From CADEED01 sp036677145 (lineage in GTDB: Bacteria > Pseudomonadota > Gammaproteobacteria > Steroidobacterales > Steroidobacteraceae): a DNA stretch of 64,000 bases. Under the pieces are notes generated by a model. The model was given only the letters and a program-made list of their open reading frames with translations. It did not search any database and was not told the DNA's origin. Each line of letters opens with the position of its first letter. The stretch's first letter is position 1. Positions 1 through 9,360 of this stretch are shown here, in pieces. Both the position numbers and the translations under genes were made by a program. Location: assembly GCA_036677145.1 (NCBI GenBank), contig JAKFFF010000010.1, positions 1 through 64,000 on the forward strand. Reading direction: 5' to 3'.

Positions 1-153
1 GACTCCTTCAATGTCAACGTGGGCGCGGGTGTCGGCATTCGCTGGAAATCGCCGCTCGGTCCCATTCGCGTGGATTTCGGCTTCCCGATCAAGACGGATT
101 CGCCGATCGCCGAAAGCTGGCGCGTCCACATACTGCTGGGGCCTGACATATGA
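1..153 (+). CDS. tamA: TamA (outer-membrane translocation and assembly module), C-terminal end only
   Basis: Only the last 50 codons are inside the window; the gene begins upstream. The reading frame from base 1 encodes a BamA/TamA-type barrel end, with the typical GxGIRWKSPLGPIRVDFGFP segment (last Omp85 beta strands) and a terminal strand ending LLGPDI. TamA is an outer-membrane Omp85 protein that works with the inner-membrane-anchored TamB to insert outer-membrane proteins and move lipids. The stop codon overlaps the tamB start in an ATGA arrangement, which implies translational coupling. The assignment rests on the barrel motif plus the tamB neighbour. Confidence 0.85.
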   Translation, partial: DSFNVNVGAGVGIRWKSPLGPIRVDFGFPIKTDSPIAESWRVHILLGPDI

Positions 154-3100
154 GGCCCGCGGCGAAATGGTTGGCGGTCGGCGGTGGTGTGCTGGCGTTC
201 CTGTTGCTGGCGCTGATCGGCGCCGTGTCGTGGTTGTTGTTCACGACTTCGGGCGCGCGCTGGGTCGCGGGGCTGGCAACCTCGCGTTTTGCGCCGCCGG
301 TCCGCGTCGAGTATGCGTCGATCGACGGAACGATCGCCGGCGAACTCGTCGTCACGGATTTCCGTTTCGAAGGCGATCCAACTACCGCGAAGGTGCGCAT
401 CGCGCGCATGACGGTCGATCCCACGCTGAGGATGTTGTTCTCGCGCGTGTTGCGCATCGAGCGCGCGAGCGTGCGTGGACTGGTGCTCACGCTGCCGGAG
501 CAGCAGAAACCGCAGTCGGACGAGCCATTGTGGGTCGAGCCGCCGCTCGAGGTGGTGGTGAACGACTTCGCGCTGGAAGATGGTCGCGTTGTAAGGGCGA
601 ACGAAAGCCTGCTGGTGGTGAAGCAGCTGGGCGTCGCGGCGCGCTGGAGCCGCGAAGAGCTGATCATCGAACGGCTGTCGCTGTTGTCCGGCGACATCGA
701 AGGGCAGCTCGACGTCACGGGACGCATCACGCCGGCCGGAAAGCTGGTGCACGGCGTACTCGACGCGCGCTGGAAAGACGTCGTGATCCCGGAGTCGCTG
801 GCGGGCATGACGCTGGCAAGCGCGGGCGCGTTGCATGCCGAAGGCACCCCGGAGAAATACACCGCGAAGGGCGAGTTCGACATTGGGCCGCCGGGTGATC
901 CCACGCATGCATTGGTGAATCTCTCGGGCACGGATGCGCGTGCACAACTGCATGCGTTGAACCTGCGGCAGCGGGCCGGGCGCCTCGCGTTGCGCGGCGA
1001 CGTGACATTCGAACCGGTCGCCTGGAACCTCAGCGCGCAGGCGCGCGAGTTCAATCCCGGCACGTTGGTCGCGGGCTGGTCCGGGCGCGTGAATCTCGAT
1101 CTGACATCGCGCGGTGAAATGGTGGATGCCGGGCCGAAGGGCAGCGTGCGCATCGATACGCTGAGCGGGACGCTGCGCGGCCGACCGATCGCGGGCGGAG
1201 GAGACATCGCGTTCGCCGCGCCGGCATCGGTGAGCGGCAATCTGCATTTGAAGTCGGGAAAGAGCCGCGTGGCGGTGCGCGGCGGCAGTCCCGACAGTCA
1301 GTCGATCGACGCGGATGTGGAGATCGCGCTGGCAACACTCGCGGACTGGGTGCCGGATGCGGCCGGTAGTTTGACCGGAAAATTCAATGTGCGGGGTGTA
1401 TGGCCGAAGCTCACCATCGCCGGCGCCGCCAAGGGCAGCGCACTCGCATTCGGCGACGCGCGCGTGGCCTCGCTCGAGGTGAACGCCACGGTCGAGTCGC
1501 CGCTCGATCCCCGAGGCAAGGTCGAAGCGAACCTGCGCCAGGCAAGCGCCGCGGGCTTCGAGTTCGCGCGGGTGAAGTTCGCTGCCAGCGGCGACCCATC
1601 CAATCATCGAGTCACGCTCGATGCGGAAGGCGAGAAGCTCGACCTGGCCATCGCGCTCGCGGGTTCGCTCGATCGCGGAACGTGGCGGGCGGAGCTGTCG
1701 ACCCTCGATATCGCGGCTCCGGACGTGCCCAAGCTCGCGTTGCGGGCGCCGGCAAAGATGACCGTCGGCAAGGGCACATACGAAATTTCCGAGACCTGCC
1801 TCGCGGACGACGCGCAGGCGGCGCTGTGCATCGCGGCGAAGATGGCGGCGGACGGAACGCTGGCGGCAAACTACTCCTTTGAAAAGGTCTCGTTGGGACT
1901 GGCAAACGCGCTGGCGCCAGATGTATTGCCGGGCCAGCTGCGCGGCGAAGTGGCCGGCCGCGGCTCGGTGAAACGCAGCGGAAACGGCGCATGGATCGGC
2001 GATGCGCGTATCGAATCTCCCGAGGCGCGTCTCGTATTGATGGGCGAGGCAGCGGGAGCTTCCGCGCTCGGACAGCAGACGTGGTTGCTGTATCAAAACC
2101 TCGATGTCGTCGCGCAGTTGCGCGGGGAGGCCGCCACCGCGACTGTCACCGCGGCGCTGCAGGACGGCGGATCGCTCGATGCGAACCTCGAGGCGCGCAA
2201 TCTCACCGCGGCCTCACCCGGCATCGGCGGCACGATCAATGCGTCGCTGCCGACCATCGCGCCGTTCGCACCGTTCGCGCCCACGATCTCGAATCTCGAT
2301 GGATCGGTGAGCGCGCAGTTCAGGCTCGGTGGCACGTTTGCCGCTCCCGAAATCACCGGCAACATCGACGCGACCAAACTGCGGGCGGACCTCGGCGAGC
2401 TCGGCATCGAACTACGCGATGGCCGGCTGGAGGCGGAAGCGAAACGCGATGGCGGGTTCACGCTGGCCGCGAGTGTTGCCTCCGGAAAGGGGCACATCGA
2501 GCTCGCCGGAACGATGAGCGCGCGGGGTGTCATCGAGGCGAAGATCCTCGGGCAGAACTTCCAGGCCGCGGATATCCCCGCGGCGAACGTGGTGCTCACG
2601 CCCGATCTCGATCTGGCGGGCGACCCGAAGGGTTACCGGCTCACCGGCGAGGTGACGATTCCGCGTGCGGCGGTCAACCTGCAGAAGCTGCCGCAGGACG
2701 AGCCGCCGGGCGTATCACCCGACGTCGTCGTCGTGCGCAATGGAAAAGAGGTCGTGCGCGCGGAGGAGGCCAAGGCGTTCCCCCTGACCGCGACCATAAC
2801 GGTCCGGCTGGGCGAGAAAATCGAGATCACGGGCTACGGGCTCGATGCGACGGTGGGCGGCGAACTCCTGGTGCGCGAGGCGCCTGGGTCGCCGACCACC
2901 GGCTCCGGGACGCTGGCTGTGGCGGGGCGCTACAAGGCCTACGGGCAGGACCTCACCATCGAGGATGGCCGACTGATGTTCGCCGGCACGCCGCTCAACG
3001 ACCCGCGGCTCGCCATCGTCGCGATGCGCGCCATCGACGATGACCTATCTACCGGGTTGCGCATAGCCGGTTCGGCGCAACGTCCCATCATCACGGTCAT

Positions 3101-3497
3101 CTCGGATCCGGACGTGGGCCAGGCGGACGCGTTGTCCTACCTGGTGACCGGCAAGTCGCTCAACGAAGTGGGCAGCGCGAGCGGCGGCTCGCAGGATGCG
3201 CTGGCATCGGCGACGCGTTCGCTCGAGGGCGCCGGCGCGGGGCTCGTGGCGAAACGCATAGGCCAGCGCCTCGGGCTCGATGAAGCGAGCGTCGAGGAAA
3301 ACGAGATGATCGGCGGCTCCGCGCTCACCATCGGCGAGTATCTGTCGCCGCGCCTGTATCTGAGCTATGGCGTCGGTCTGTTCGAACCGGGCGAGGTGAT
3401 CGCGATGCGTTACAAGATGTCGAAGGACGTTGGTGTTCGCATTCAGCGCGGCTCGGAAGAAACGCGCGCGGGCGTGGAGTACCGCATCGAGAAATAG
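150..3497 (+). CDS. tamB: TamB, translocation and assembly module inner-membrane component
   Basis: The predicted protein of 1115 residues has one N-terminal transmembrane anchor (about residues 7-31, ending SWLLF) followed by a long stretch of repeating beta-rich segments of the AsmA/TamB bridge type. The C-terminal part (about residue 780 to the end) is the DUF490/TamB domain, with features such as ATVGGELLVREAPGSP, a DPRLAIVAMR segment and LYLSYGVGLFEPGEV near the end. TamB spans the periplasm and works with TamA at the outer membrane. It is somewhat shorter than the E. coli protein (about 1260 residues). The start overlaps the tamA stop by four bases. The last 55 bases overlap the 3' end of the convergent hydrolase gene. 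Confidence 0.93.
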   Translation: MRPAAKWLAVGGGVLAFLLLALIGAVSWLLFTTSGARWVAGLATSRFAPPVRVEYASIDGTIAGELVVTDFRFEGDPTTAKVRIARMTVDPTLRMLFSRVLRIERASVRGLVLTLPEQQKPQSDEPLWVEPPLEVVVNDFALEDGRVVRANESLLVVKQLGVAARWSREELIIERLSLLSGDIEGQLDVTGRITPAGKLVHGVLDARWKDVVIPESLAGMTLASAGALHAEGTPEKYTAKGEFDIGPPGDPTHALVNLSGTDARAQLHALNLRQRAGRLALRGDVTFEPVAWNLSAQAREFNPGTLVAGWSGRVNLDLTSRGEMVDAGPKGSVRIDTLSGTLRGRPIAGGGDIAFAAPASVSGNLHLKSGKSRVAVRGGSPDSQSIDADVEIALATLADWVPDAAGSLTGKFNVRGVWPKLTIAGAAKGSALAFGDARVASLEVNATVESPLDPRGKVEANLRQASAAGFEFARVKFAASGDPSNHRVTLDAEGEKLDLAIALAGSLDRGTWRAELSTLDIAAPDVPKLALRAPAKMTVGKGTYEISETCLADDAQAALCIAAKMAADGTLAANYSFEKVSLGLANALAPDVLPGQLRGEVAGRGSVKRSGNGAWIGDARIESPEARLVLMGEAAGASALGQQTWLLYQNLDVVAQLRGEAATATVTAALQDGGSLDANLEARNLTAASPGIGGTINASLPTIAPFAPFAPTISNLDGSVSAQFRLGGTFAAPEITGNIDATKLRADLGELGIELRDGRLEAEAKRDGGFTLAASVASGKGHIELAGTMSARGVIEAKILGQNFQAADIPAANVVLTPDLDLAGDPKGYRLTGEVTIPRAAVNLQKLPQDEPPGVSPDVVVVRNGKEVVRAEEAKAFPLTATITVRLGEKIEITGYGLDATVGGELLVREAPGSPTTGSGTLAVAGRYKAYGQDLTIEDGRLMFAGTPLNDPRLAIVAMRAIDDDLSTGLRIAGSAQRPIITVISDPDVGQADALSYLVTGKSLNEVGSASGGSQDALASATRSLEGAGAGLVAKRIGQRLGLDEASVEENEMIGGSALTIGEYLSPRLYLSYGVGLFEPGEVIAMRYKMSKDVGVRIQRGSEETRAGVEYRIEK

Positions 3498-4438
3498 TGG
3501 AGCAAGTGCCGCGCGGTTTCCTTCGGCTCCTCGAGCCAGGGCAGGTGCCAGGCGTTTTCGACGACCACGAGTTGCGCGGATGGGATCTCACGCGCCAGGC
3601 GCTCGGCGGTGGCGACCGGCACGATCGGGTCCTCCGCGCCCCACAACACGAGTGTTGGCGTCGTGACGTTCGCGAGATCCGCTTCGAGGTCCGCGATTTG
3701 CGTCGACGCGCGTGACGTATGCATCGCGGCCCGCAGCGCCTCGGTGCTGCTGCGCACGCGCGTGGTTGCGGCGGCGGGCTCGCAGCTCGGCTGCCGTTTG
3801 CAGATGATGCCTACGTAACTCTTCGGGCCGCCCGCGAGCGCGTGCCACGTGACGGCGCTGCCGATGCCGAGCGGCAGGGCGATGATTTTTTCCAGCGGCG
3901 AGTTTTTCGGAAAGAAGAACGCGCCGTCGATGATGACGAGACGCCGCACGCGGCCGGGATAGTCACGGGCGAACTGCGTGGCGACAATGCCGCCCCAGGA
4001 ATGTCCGGCGAGGTCCACCTGGTCGATTCCGAGCGTGTCGAGTATCGCCGCCAGGTCGCGCGCGTAACTCTTCAACGTGTAGTACTCGTCGGGCTCCGTG
4101 AGCCGCTCGGAGAAGCCGTAGCCGAGCATGTCGGGAAGGATCAGGGCGCGCTTCGGCGCGAGTTCGTTGCGCGCCCACGGCAGATAGGTCGTATGCCCGG
4201 ACATGGCGAAACCATGCAGCAGCATCAGCGGCGCGCCGGTCGGATCGGTTGCCAGATCGCCGATGGTCTGCACGTGCAGACGATGGCCCTGCGCGGCGAT
4301 GAATCGTCCAGGGGCCTCGGCGTCGATCGTGTTTACTTCATCGTTCGCGATCCGGTAGTTCGCATGTCCGACGAAGATCGCGAGCAGGCCGAGGACGATG
4401 CCGAACGTCCAGGCGAAGATCTTGAGCAGCTTGCGCAT
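3443..4438 (-). CDS. alpha/beta-fold hydrolase with N-terminal membrane anchor
   Basis: The 331-residue protein begins with a hydrophobic segment (residues about 5-24) that looks like a signal anchor. An alpha/beta hydrolase fold follows: the oxyanion HGFAMSG region near residue 75, the nucleophile elbow GHSWGG with Ser147, a likely acid Asp270 in GAEDPIVPV, and a likely catalytic His298 in AWHLPWLEEP. All three triad residues are therefore visible. The substrate cannot be told from sequence; related proteins act as esterases, haloalkane dehalogenases or epoxide hydrolases. The gene converges on tamB and the coding ends overlap by 55 bases, so the two transcripts are antisense to each other there. 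Confidence 0.85.
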   Translation of the reverse strand: MRKLLKIFAWTFGIVLGLLAIFVGHANYRIANDEVNTIDAEAPGRFIAAQGHRLHVQTIGDLATDPTGAPLMLLHGFAMSGHTTYLPWARNELAPKRALILPDMLGYGFSERLTEPDEYYTLKSYARDLAAILDTLGIDQVDLAGHSWGGIVATQFARDYPGRVRRLVIIDGAFFFPKNSPLEKIIALPLGIGSAVTWHALAGGPKSYVGIICKRQPSCEPAAATTRVRSSTEALRAAMHTSRASTQIADLEADLANVTTPTLVLWGAEDPIVPVATAERLAREIPSAQLVVVENAWHLPWLEEPKETARHLLHYFSMRYSTPARVSSEPR

Positions 4439-4506
4439 GCGGCCTCCCGCCGACAGGTGTGGCCGAATCTACTACAGTGGTAATAGATACCGCAATCGCG
4501 GGACGT

Positions 4507-7110
4507 CTACAGCGTCTTCTTGGGCAACACCTGCATGCGCTTCCAGTATCCGGCCCACGGATCCTTGCGTTGTTTCGCGATACGCTGGGGAACGTTGTGG
4601 ATGTTGAAATGCGTTCCGCGGATGTCGTCGTCGATTTCATCCCACGCGACCGGCGTGGATACGCCGACACCCGGCCGCCAGCGTGGCGAAAAAGCGGCCA
4701 CCGCGGTGGCGCCGAAGCCGTTGCGTAGATAGTCGATGAAGATCTTGTTCTTGCGATTGCGCTCGCCGGTTTTGGACGTGAACATCGTCGGCGCCAGGCG
4801 CTCCATGAAGAGAGTGACACTGCGCGCGAATTCCTTCGCGGTGTCCCAGTCGGGCAACGGACGGGTGAGCGGTGCGACCACATGCAGGCCCTTGCCGCCG
4901 GTCGTTTTCACCCAGCTCTCGAGGCCGTGTTCCTGCAATAGTTTGCGCACTGCGAGCGCCGCTTCGCGCAATTGCGCGTAGGGAAGATCCGCGCCGGGGT
5001 CCAGGTCGAAGGTGAGGCGATCCGCGTGCGTGGGACGCGGCATGCGTGAGCCCCAGCTATGCAACTCGACGGCGCCCACCTGCGCGAGGTGCAGCAGTCC
5101 CTCGGGCCTGTCGCAGACGACGAAGTCCGGATCCTTGTCCGCATTGGGAATCTGCACGACGCGCAGCCCGCGCGCGGATTCCTCGAGGAAATGTTTCTGG
5201 AAGAACGGCTTCGAGCCATGCGTATTGCGCAGGATCGAAAGCGGGCGGTCCTTGTAGTGAGGCATCGCGTGTTCGCCAATGGCGGCGAAATACTCGGCGA
5301 GCTGCAGCTTGGTGATGCCGTCATGCGGGAACAACACCCGATCCGGGTGTGTCAGGCGGCCGAGCGGCCCCGACTCGGCCGCCGCGGATTTGCCGGCGCG
5401 TGACCGGCCGGCGCCGCGCGTTTTCGACGCGGCTTCTCCCGGCTTTCCCTTCCCGGCACCACCTTTCTTCGTCACCGCTTCAGTATGCGCGGGTTCCTCG
5501 CGAATGACGGTCTTCGGATCGCGGTCCTGGCGCAGGCCGAGATAACGCGGCTGGCGCAGGATGCCGTCCTGGGTCCAGTCGGCGAAGGCCACCTGGATCA
5601 CGAGCTCGGGCTTCATCCAATGCCAGATCTCGCCCGCGCGTTTGTCGGGCAGGCGGTCGAAGGGGCTCTCCTTGCGCTCGAACTTCTTCACGCGCGCGTG
5701 CCACTCGGCCCGTTCATCCGCGCTGAAGCCGCCGCCGACCCGGCCGGCGTATTTGAGGCCCTTGCCGGCCTTCACGCCCACGAGCAGCGACGAAAACGTG
5801 CCGGTGCCGCGGCCCGGTAGATAGGCCGCGCCCCCCACGACGAACTCCTGCTCCCGGTGGCACTTCACCTTGAGCCAGTCCGGCGAGCGGCTGCCGGTGT
5901 AAGGCGAATCGATGCGCTTCGCCACCAGCCCTTCGAGATGCTGGTTGCAGACGCGCGCGAGCAGGGCGCCACTGTCGCTATGGATCTGGTCGGCGAGGCG
6001 CACAGGTCCGTTGGGCGGCAGCCGCGCGAACGCCGCGTCGAGCCGGGTCTTGCGTTCCGACAGCGGCAGTGGCCGCAGATCCTCGCCGCGGTAGAACAGC
6101 ATGTCGAACACGCAGAGCTGCAATTCTTCGCGGCGGCCTTGCTCCATCACGTGCTGCAGCAGCGAGAAGTCCGAGCGGCCATTCGGATCCGTGACGATCA
6201 GCTCGCCGTCGATCCACGCACCTTCGAGCTTCATTTTCTGGAGCGCGCTGACGATGGGTCCGACCTTGTGGGTCCAGTCGATGCCGTTGCGCGATATGCA
6301 GCGCACATCCTCGCCGTCGCAGCGGCACAGCAGCCGCACGCCGTCGTATTTGAGTTCGAACACCCAGCCTTCGTCATCGGGGACCTTGTCGACCAAGGTC
6401 GCGAGCTGCGGCTTGATGGTCGCGGGCAGCGCACGGCCGCTGCCGCCGCTCGCCTTGCGGCTGCGAGGCTTCGGAGCGGCGCCCGGTTTGGGGGCGGGCC
6501 GCGCGGATGCCGGGTGTGACGCCACTTTCATCGTCACACGCTGCGGATCATCCGCGCCGCCCGCATCGATCACATCGGCGTCCGCGCCGGCGCGCGCGAA
6601 CTCGTCGTTGGACTTCATCAACAACCAGTTGGGTTGTTTGCCCTGCATTCGGGTACGCACCAGGTGCCAGCGGCCGCGCAGCTTCTCGCCGAACAGCTCG
6701 AACGAGAGGTGTCCCTTGCGCAGACCCTTCGCGAAATCCTCGACGGGCTGCCACGTCCCTTCATCCCAGATGTCGACGTGGCCACCGCCGTACTCGCCCT
6801 TCGGAATGTCGCCGGCGAACTTCGCGTACGAAATCGGGTGATCCTCGACTTCGACGGCGAGCCGCTTGTCATCAGGATCGAGCGAGGGTCCCTTCGGCAC
6901 GGCCCAACTACGCAGCGTGCCTTCCCATTCGAGCCGGAAGTCCCAGTGCAACCGCCGCGCGGCGTGTTTCTGCACCACGAAAATGAGTTGTTTGCCACGA
7001 GCGCGCGGCTTTCCCGTCGCGCGCGCGCGATGCGTGGGCTCGGCGGTTTTCTTGAAGTTGCGCTTGGCCGCGTACTTCGCGAGCCGCTTGTTGCTCCCCG
7101 CGTCGGGCAT
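4507..7110 (-). CDS. ligD: LigD, multifunctional ATP-dependent DNA ligase of non-homologous end joining
   Basis: The protein of 867 residues has the full three-domain LigD layout in the Pseudomonas order. The N-terminal 3'-phosphoesterase domain (about 40-190) contains HWDFRLEWEGTLRSWAVPKG. The ATP-dependent ligase domain (about 230-530) has motif I KYDGVR with the adenylated Lys254. The C-terminal primase-polymerase domain (about 580-860) has the metal-binding DLDPG motif. Charged, Ala/Lys-rich linkers join the domains. LigD trims, fills and seals double-strand breaks held by Ku. It starts four bases after the ku stop on the same strand, so the two are almost certainly co-transcribed. Confidence 0.96.
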   Translation of the reverse strand: MPDAGSNKRLAKYAAKRNFKKTAEPTHRARATGKPRARGKQLIFVVQKHAARRLHWDFRLEWEGTLRSWAVPKGPSLDPDDKRLAVEVEDHPISYAKFAGDIPKGEYGGGHVDIWDEGTWQPVEDFAKGLRKGHLSFELFGEKLRGRWHLVRTRMQGKQPNWLLMKSNDEFARAGADADVIDAGGADDPQRVTMKVASHPASARPAPKPGAAPKPRSRKASGGSGRALPATIKPQLATLVDKVPDDEGWVFELKYDGVRLLCRCDGEDVRCISRNGIDWTHKVGPIVSALQKMKLEGAWIDGELIVTDPNGRSDFSLLQHVMEQGRREELQLCVFDMLFYRGEDLRPLPLSERKTRLDAAFARLPPNGPVRLADQIHSDSGALLARVCNQHLEGLVAKRIDSPYTGSRSPDWLKVKCHREQEFVVGGAAYLPGRGTGTFSSLLVGVKAGKGLKYAGRVGGGFSADERAEWHARVKKFERKESPFDRLPDKRAGEIWHWMKPELVIQVAFADWTQDGILRQPRYLGLRQDRDPKTVIREEPAHTEAVTKKGGAGKGKPGEAASKTRGAGRSRAGKSAAAESGPLGRLTHPDRVLFPHDGITKLQLAEYFAAIGEHAMPHYKDRPLSILRNTHGSKPFFQKHFLEESARGLRVVQIPNADKDPDFVVCDRPEGLLHLAQVGAVELHSWGSRMPRPTHADRLTFDLDPGADLPYAQLREAALAVRKLLQEHGLESWVKTTGGKGLHVVAPLTRPLPDWDTAKEFARSVTLFMERLAPTMFTSKTGERNRKNKIFIDYLRNGFGATAVAAFSPRWRPGVGVSTPVAWDEIDDDIRGTHFNIHNVPQRIAKQRKDPWAGYWKRMQVLPKKTL

Positions 7111-7113
7111 GCG

Positions 7114-8064
7114 TCAGGCACGACGTGCGGCGCGCGGACTGGCGGTGCGGCGCCGCGCGGCGCTGTGTTTGCGCTTGCTGCCGCGGCTCGCGGTCGTAGG
7201 CGTTCCGCTGCCGCCTTTCTGATCGAGACTGCGCTGCAACAGCGACATGAGGTCGACCACTTTTCCACCGCCCGTCGCGCGCTCGGTGACTTCTGCTTCG
7301 GGCTCGGTCAAGGCGTGTGTCTGGCCGGCCTTCACCTTCTGCTCGATGCGCTTCATCAAATCGTCGCGATAGGTATCGGTGTAGGCCGCGGGATTCCAGG
7401 GCTCCGACATTTCCTCCACGAGTTTGAGCGCCATGGACAGTTCGCGGCTGTTCGCGGCTTTCTTGGCCGCCGCCGCCGCCACGTCCGGGTGCGCCTGGAT
7501 CTCGGCTTCGAAACGCAGCGTGTTGAGCACCATGATCTCGTCGACCGGCATCAACGCCGCGACGTGCAGACGGCTGCGCAATACGAACGTGGCCACCGCG
7601 AGCTTTTGCGACTGTGCGAGGGCCTCGCGCAGCAGCGCGTACACCTTTTCGCCGTTCTTTTCCGGCGCCACGAAGTAGGGCGTGTCGAAGTAGTAAGGCG
7701 CGATCGAATCGCGATCGACGAAGGTCTGGATGTCGATGGTGCGTGACGCCTCGACGTTCGCGCGCCGAAAGTCCTCATCGGTGAGAACGACGTATTCGCC
7801 CTTGTCGTATTCGTAGCCCTTCACGACGTCGTTCCACTGCACGACCTTGCCCGTGGACTTGTTGTAACGCTGGTAACCGACCGGCGCGAAATCGCGCTTG
7901 TCCAGCAGGTTGAGGTCGAGCTGACTGGCCCGCGAAGCCGTATGCAGGCTCACCGGAATGTGGATCAGGCTGAAACTGATCGCGCCATTCCACAGGCCAC
8001 GCGAGCCGCGCCCGCGTTTCTCCTCTCCGGCGTCCTCGCTCGAACTCTTGCGCGACTTAGGCAT
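7114..8064 (-). CDS. ku: Ku protein, DNA-end binding factor of bacterial non-homologous end joining
   Basis: The protein of about 316 residues carries the Ku core (WNGAISFSLIHIPVSLHTA, SGKVVQWNDVVKGYEYDKGEYVVLTDEDF, FDTPYFVAPEKNGEKVYALLREAL) and a basic Lys/Arg-rich C-terminal tail typical of bacterial Ku, which aids DNA binding and LigD recruitment. I chose the ATG at 8064 rather than the in-frame GTG two codons upstream because a GGAGAG ribosome-binding site lies five bases before it. The start overlaps the end of the upstream oxidoreductase gene by eight bases and ligD follows directly, giving a three-gene operon. Confidence 0.95.
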   Translation of the reverse strand: MPKSRKSSSEDAGEEKRGRGSRGLWNGAISFSLIHIPVSLHTASRASQLDLNLLDKRDFAPVGYQRYNKSTGKVVQWNDVVKGYEYDKGEYVVLTDEDFRRANVEASRTIDIQTFVDRDSIAPYYFDTPYFVAPEKNGEKVYALLREALAQSQKLAVATFVLRSRLHVAALMPVDEIMVLNTLRFEAEIQAHPDVAAAAAKKAANSRELSMALKLVEEMSEPWNPAAYTDTYRDDLMKRIEQKVKAGQTHALTEPEAEVTERATGGGKVVDLMSLLQRSLDQKGGSGTPTTASRGSKRKHSAARRRTASPRAARRA

Positions 8065-9211
8065 GACCACTCTCCACTTGAATCAGCGCGGGTTCCCGCG
8101 GCACGGCAGGCCGGCGCATTTCCTGCCGCAGCGTGGGCCGGCGGCGTTTGCGCGGGGTGTCGTGCATCGACTCCCAGCGGCCCGAAGCGATCGACCGGTG
8201 AATGGCCTCGATGATCATCACGTCGATCAGCCCTTCCTTGCCGGAAGGCTCCGGTGTCCGGTTGTTGCGCACGCATTGCGCGAAATGCACGAGTTCCGGC
8301 GCGAACTGATCGCTCTTGGCGAAACTCTTGCGACTTTTCTTTTCGCCGACGGTGAGCTCGTATTTCAGTCCTTCGGCGTATTCGAATGCGGGGTCCATCG
8401 TGACGCTGCCCTTGGTGCCCACGATTTCATAACGGGAGCGATCCGCCGCGCCAAAGCTGCAAACGATGTTGGCGGCGCGCTCGTCCGGGAATTTCATGAC
8501 GATGTGCACCGTCTCCGGGACTTCCGCGAAACGCGGATCGCCGGAATTGGTCGCGGTTGCCCACACCTGCGTCGGCTCCGCGGCGAAGACGTAGCGTGCG
8601 GCGTTGATGCAGTAGATGCCGATGTCCCACACCGGTCCGCCGCCCAGGTCGCGTTTGGTGCGGATGTTCCCGGCCTTCACCTGCATCGAGAACTGCGCGT
8701 CGAAGTAACGCGATTCTCCGATTCGTTTGCTGCGCACGATGTCGGCGACTTCGAGATTGGCGCGTTCGAAATGCAGCCGGTAGGCCGTCATGAGATGCAC
8801 ACCGGCGCGATCGCAGGCATCGATCATGCGGTGGCAGTCGCGCGCGGTGGTGGCAAGCGGCTTTTCACTGAGCACGTGCAGCCCGGCGTGGGCCGCGCGC
8901 ACGGCCCAGGTGGCATGCATCGTGTTCGGCAGTGCGATGTACACCGCGTCGATCTCGCCGCTGGTGAACAACCCGGCGGCCTCATCGTACGAATGCAGGC
9001 GTTTCACGCCGTAGCGTTTGCCGAGTGTCCGCAACTTGGTGCGGCTGGAGGAGACGAGCGCGGCCAGCTCCACGTGTGGCCGCGCATGGCGGAAGGCGGG
9101 TAACACCGCGGCTTGCGCGATGTGGCCCAGCCCGATGACCGCGAATCGCAGGGGCCGTTGCGCGCGGGCTCGTTTCGTGTGGGCAGCGCCTGATTTGGCA
9201 GATGTTTTCAC
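8057..9211 (-). CDS. Gfo/Idh/MocA family NAD(P)-dependent oxidoreductase upstream of ku-ligD
   Basis: The Rossmann-type N-terminus (FAVIGLGHIAQAAVLPAF) and the signature SEKPLATT, which contains the family's EKP motif, identify a Gfo/Idh/MocA dehydrogenase, usually acting on sugars, inositols or amino sugars. The frame is open back to 9358 but that would overlap thrS on the other strand. I prefer the GTG at 9211, giving about 384 residues with a basic leader (KTSAKSGAAHTKRARAQRP) before the Rossmann fold. The substrate is unknown. The 3' end overlaps the ku start, so expression is probably shared with the end-joining genes. No export signal is seen. Confidence 0.85.
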   Translation of the reverse strand: MKTSAKSGAAHTKRARAQRPLRFAVIGLGHIAQAAVLPAFRHARPHVELAALVSSSRTKLRTLGKRYGVKRLHSYDEAAGLFTSGEIDAVYIALPNTMHATWAVRAAHAGLHVLSEKPLATTARDCHRMIDACDRAGVHLMTAYRLHFERANLEVADIVRSKRIGESRYFDAQFSMQVKAGNIRTKRDLGGGPVWDIGIYCINAARYVFAAEPTQVWATATNSGDPRFAEVPETVHIVMKFPDERAANIVCSFGAADRSRYEIVGTKGSVTMDPAFEYAEGLKYELTVGEKKSRKSFAKSDQFAPELVHFAQCVRNNRTPEPSGKEGLIDVMIIEAIHRSIASGRWESMHDTPRKRRRPTLRQEMRRPAVPREPALIQVESGHA

Positions 9212-9360
9212 GGTTCGAGTAGAAACTCGCGTAGCCGGCGTCGATATCGGCCAACGGCCCGCGGCCCTGTCGGAATTGATTCTCCGCAGGCGCTTTGGCA
9301 GGATGCCCGGCCCCGCAACTATTTGAATTGCCGGAGTTTCCGGCGGACCTTCGAACAACC

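Noticed and set aside
89..1240. Long open frames antisense or out of frame within tamB, thrS, pheS, pheT and the TonB receptor genes
   Set aside because: High GC content leaves shadow frames open. Their products are low-complexity Arg/Ala/Ser-rich text without motifs, while the chosen frames have recognisable domains.
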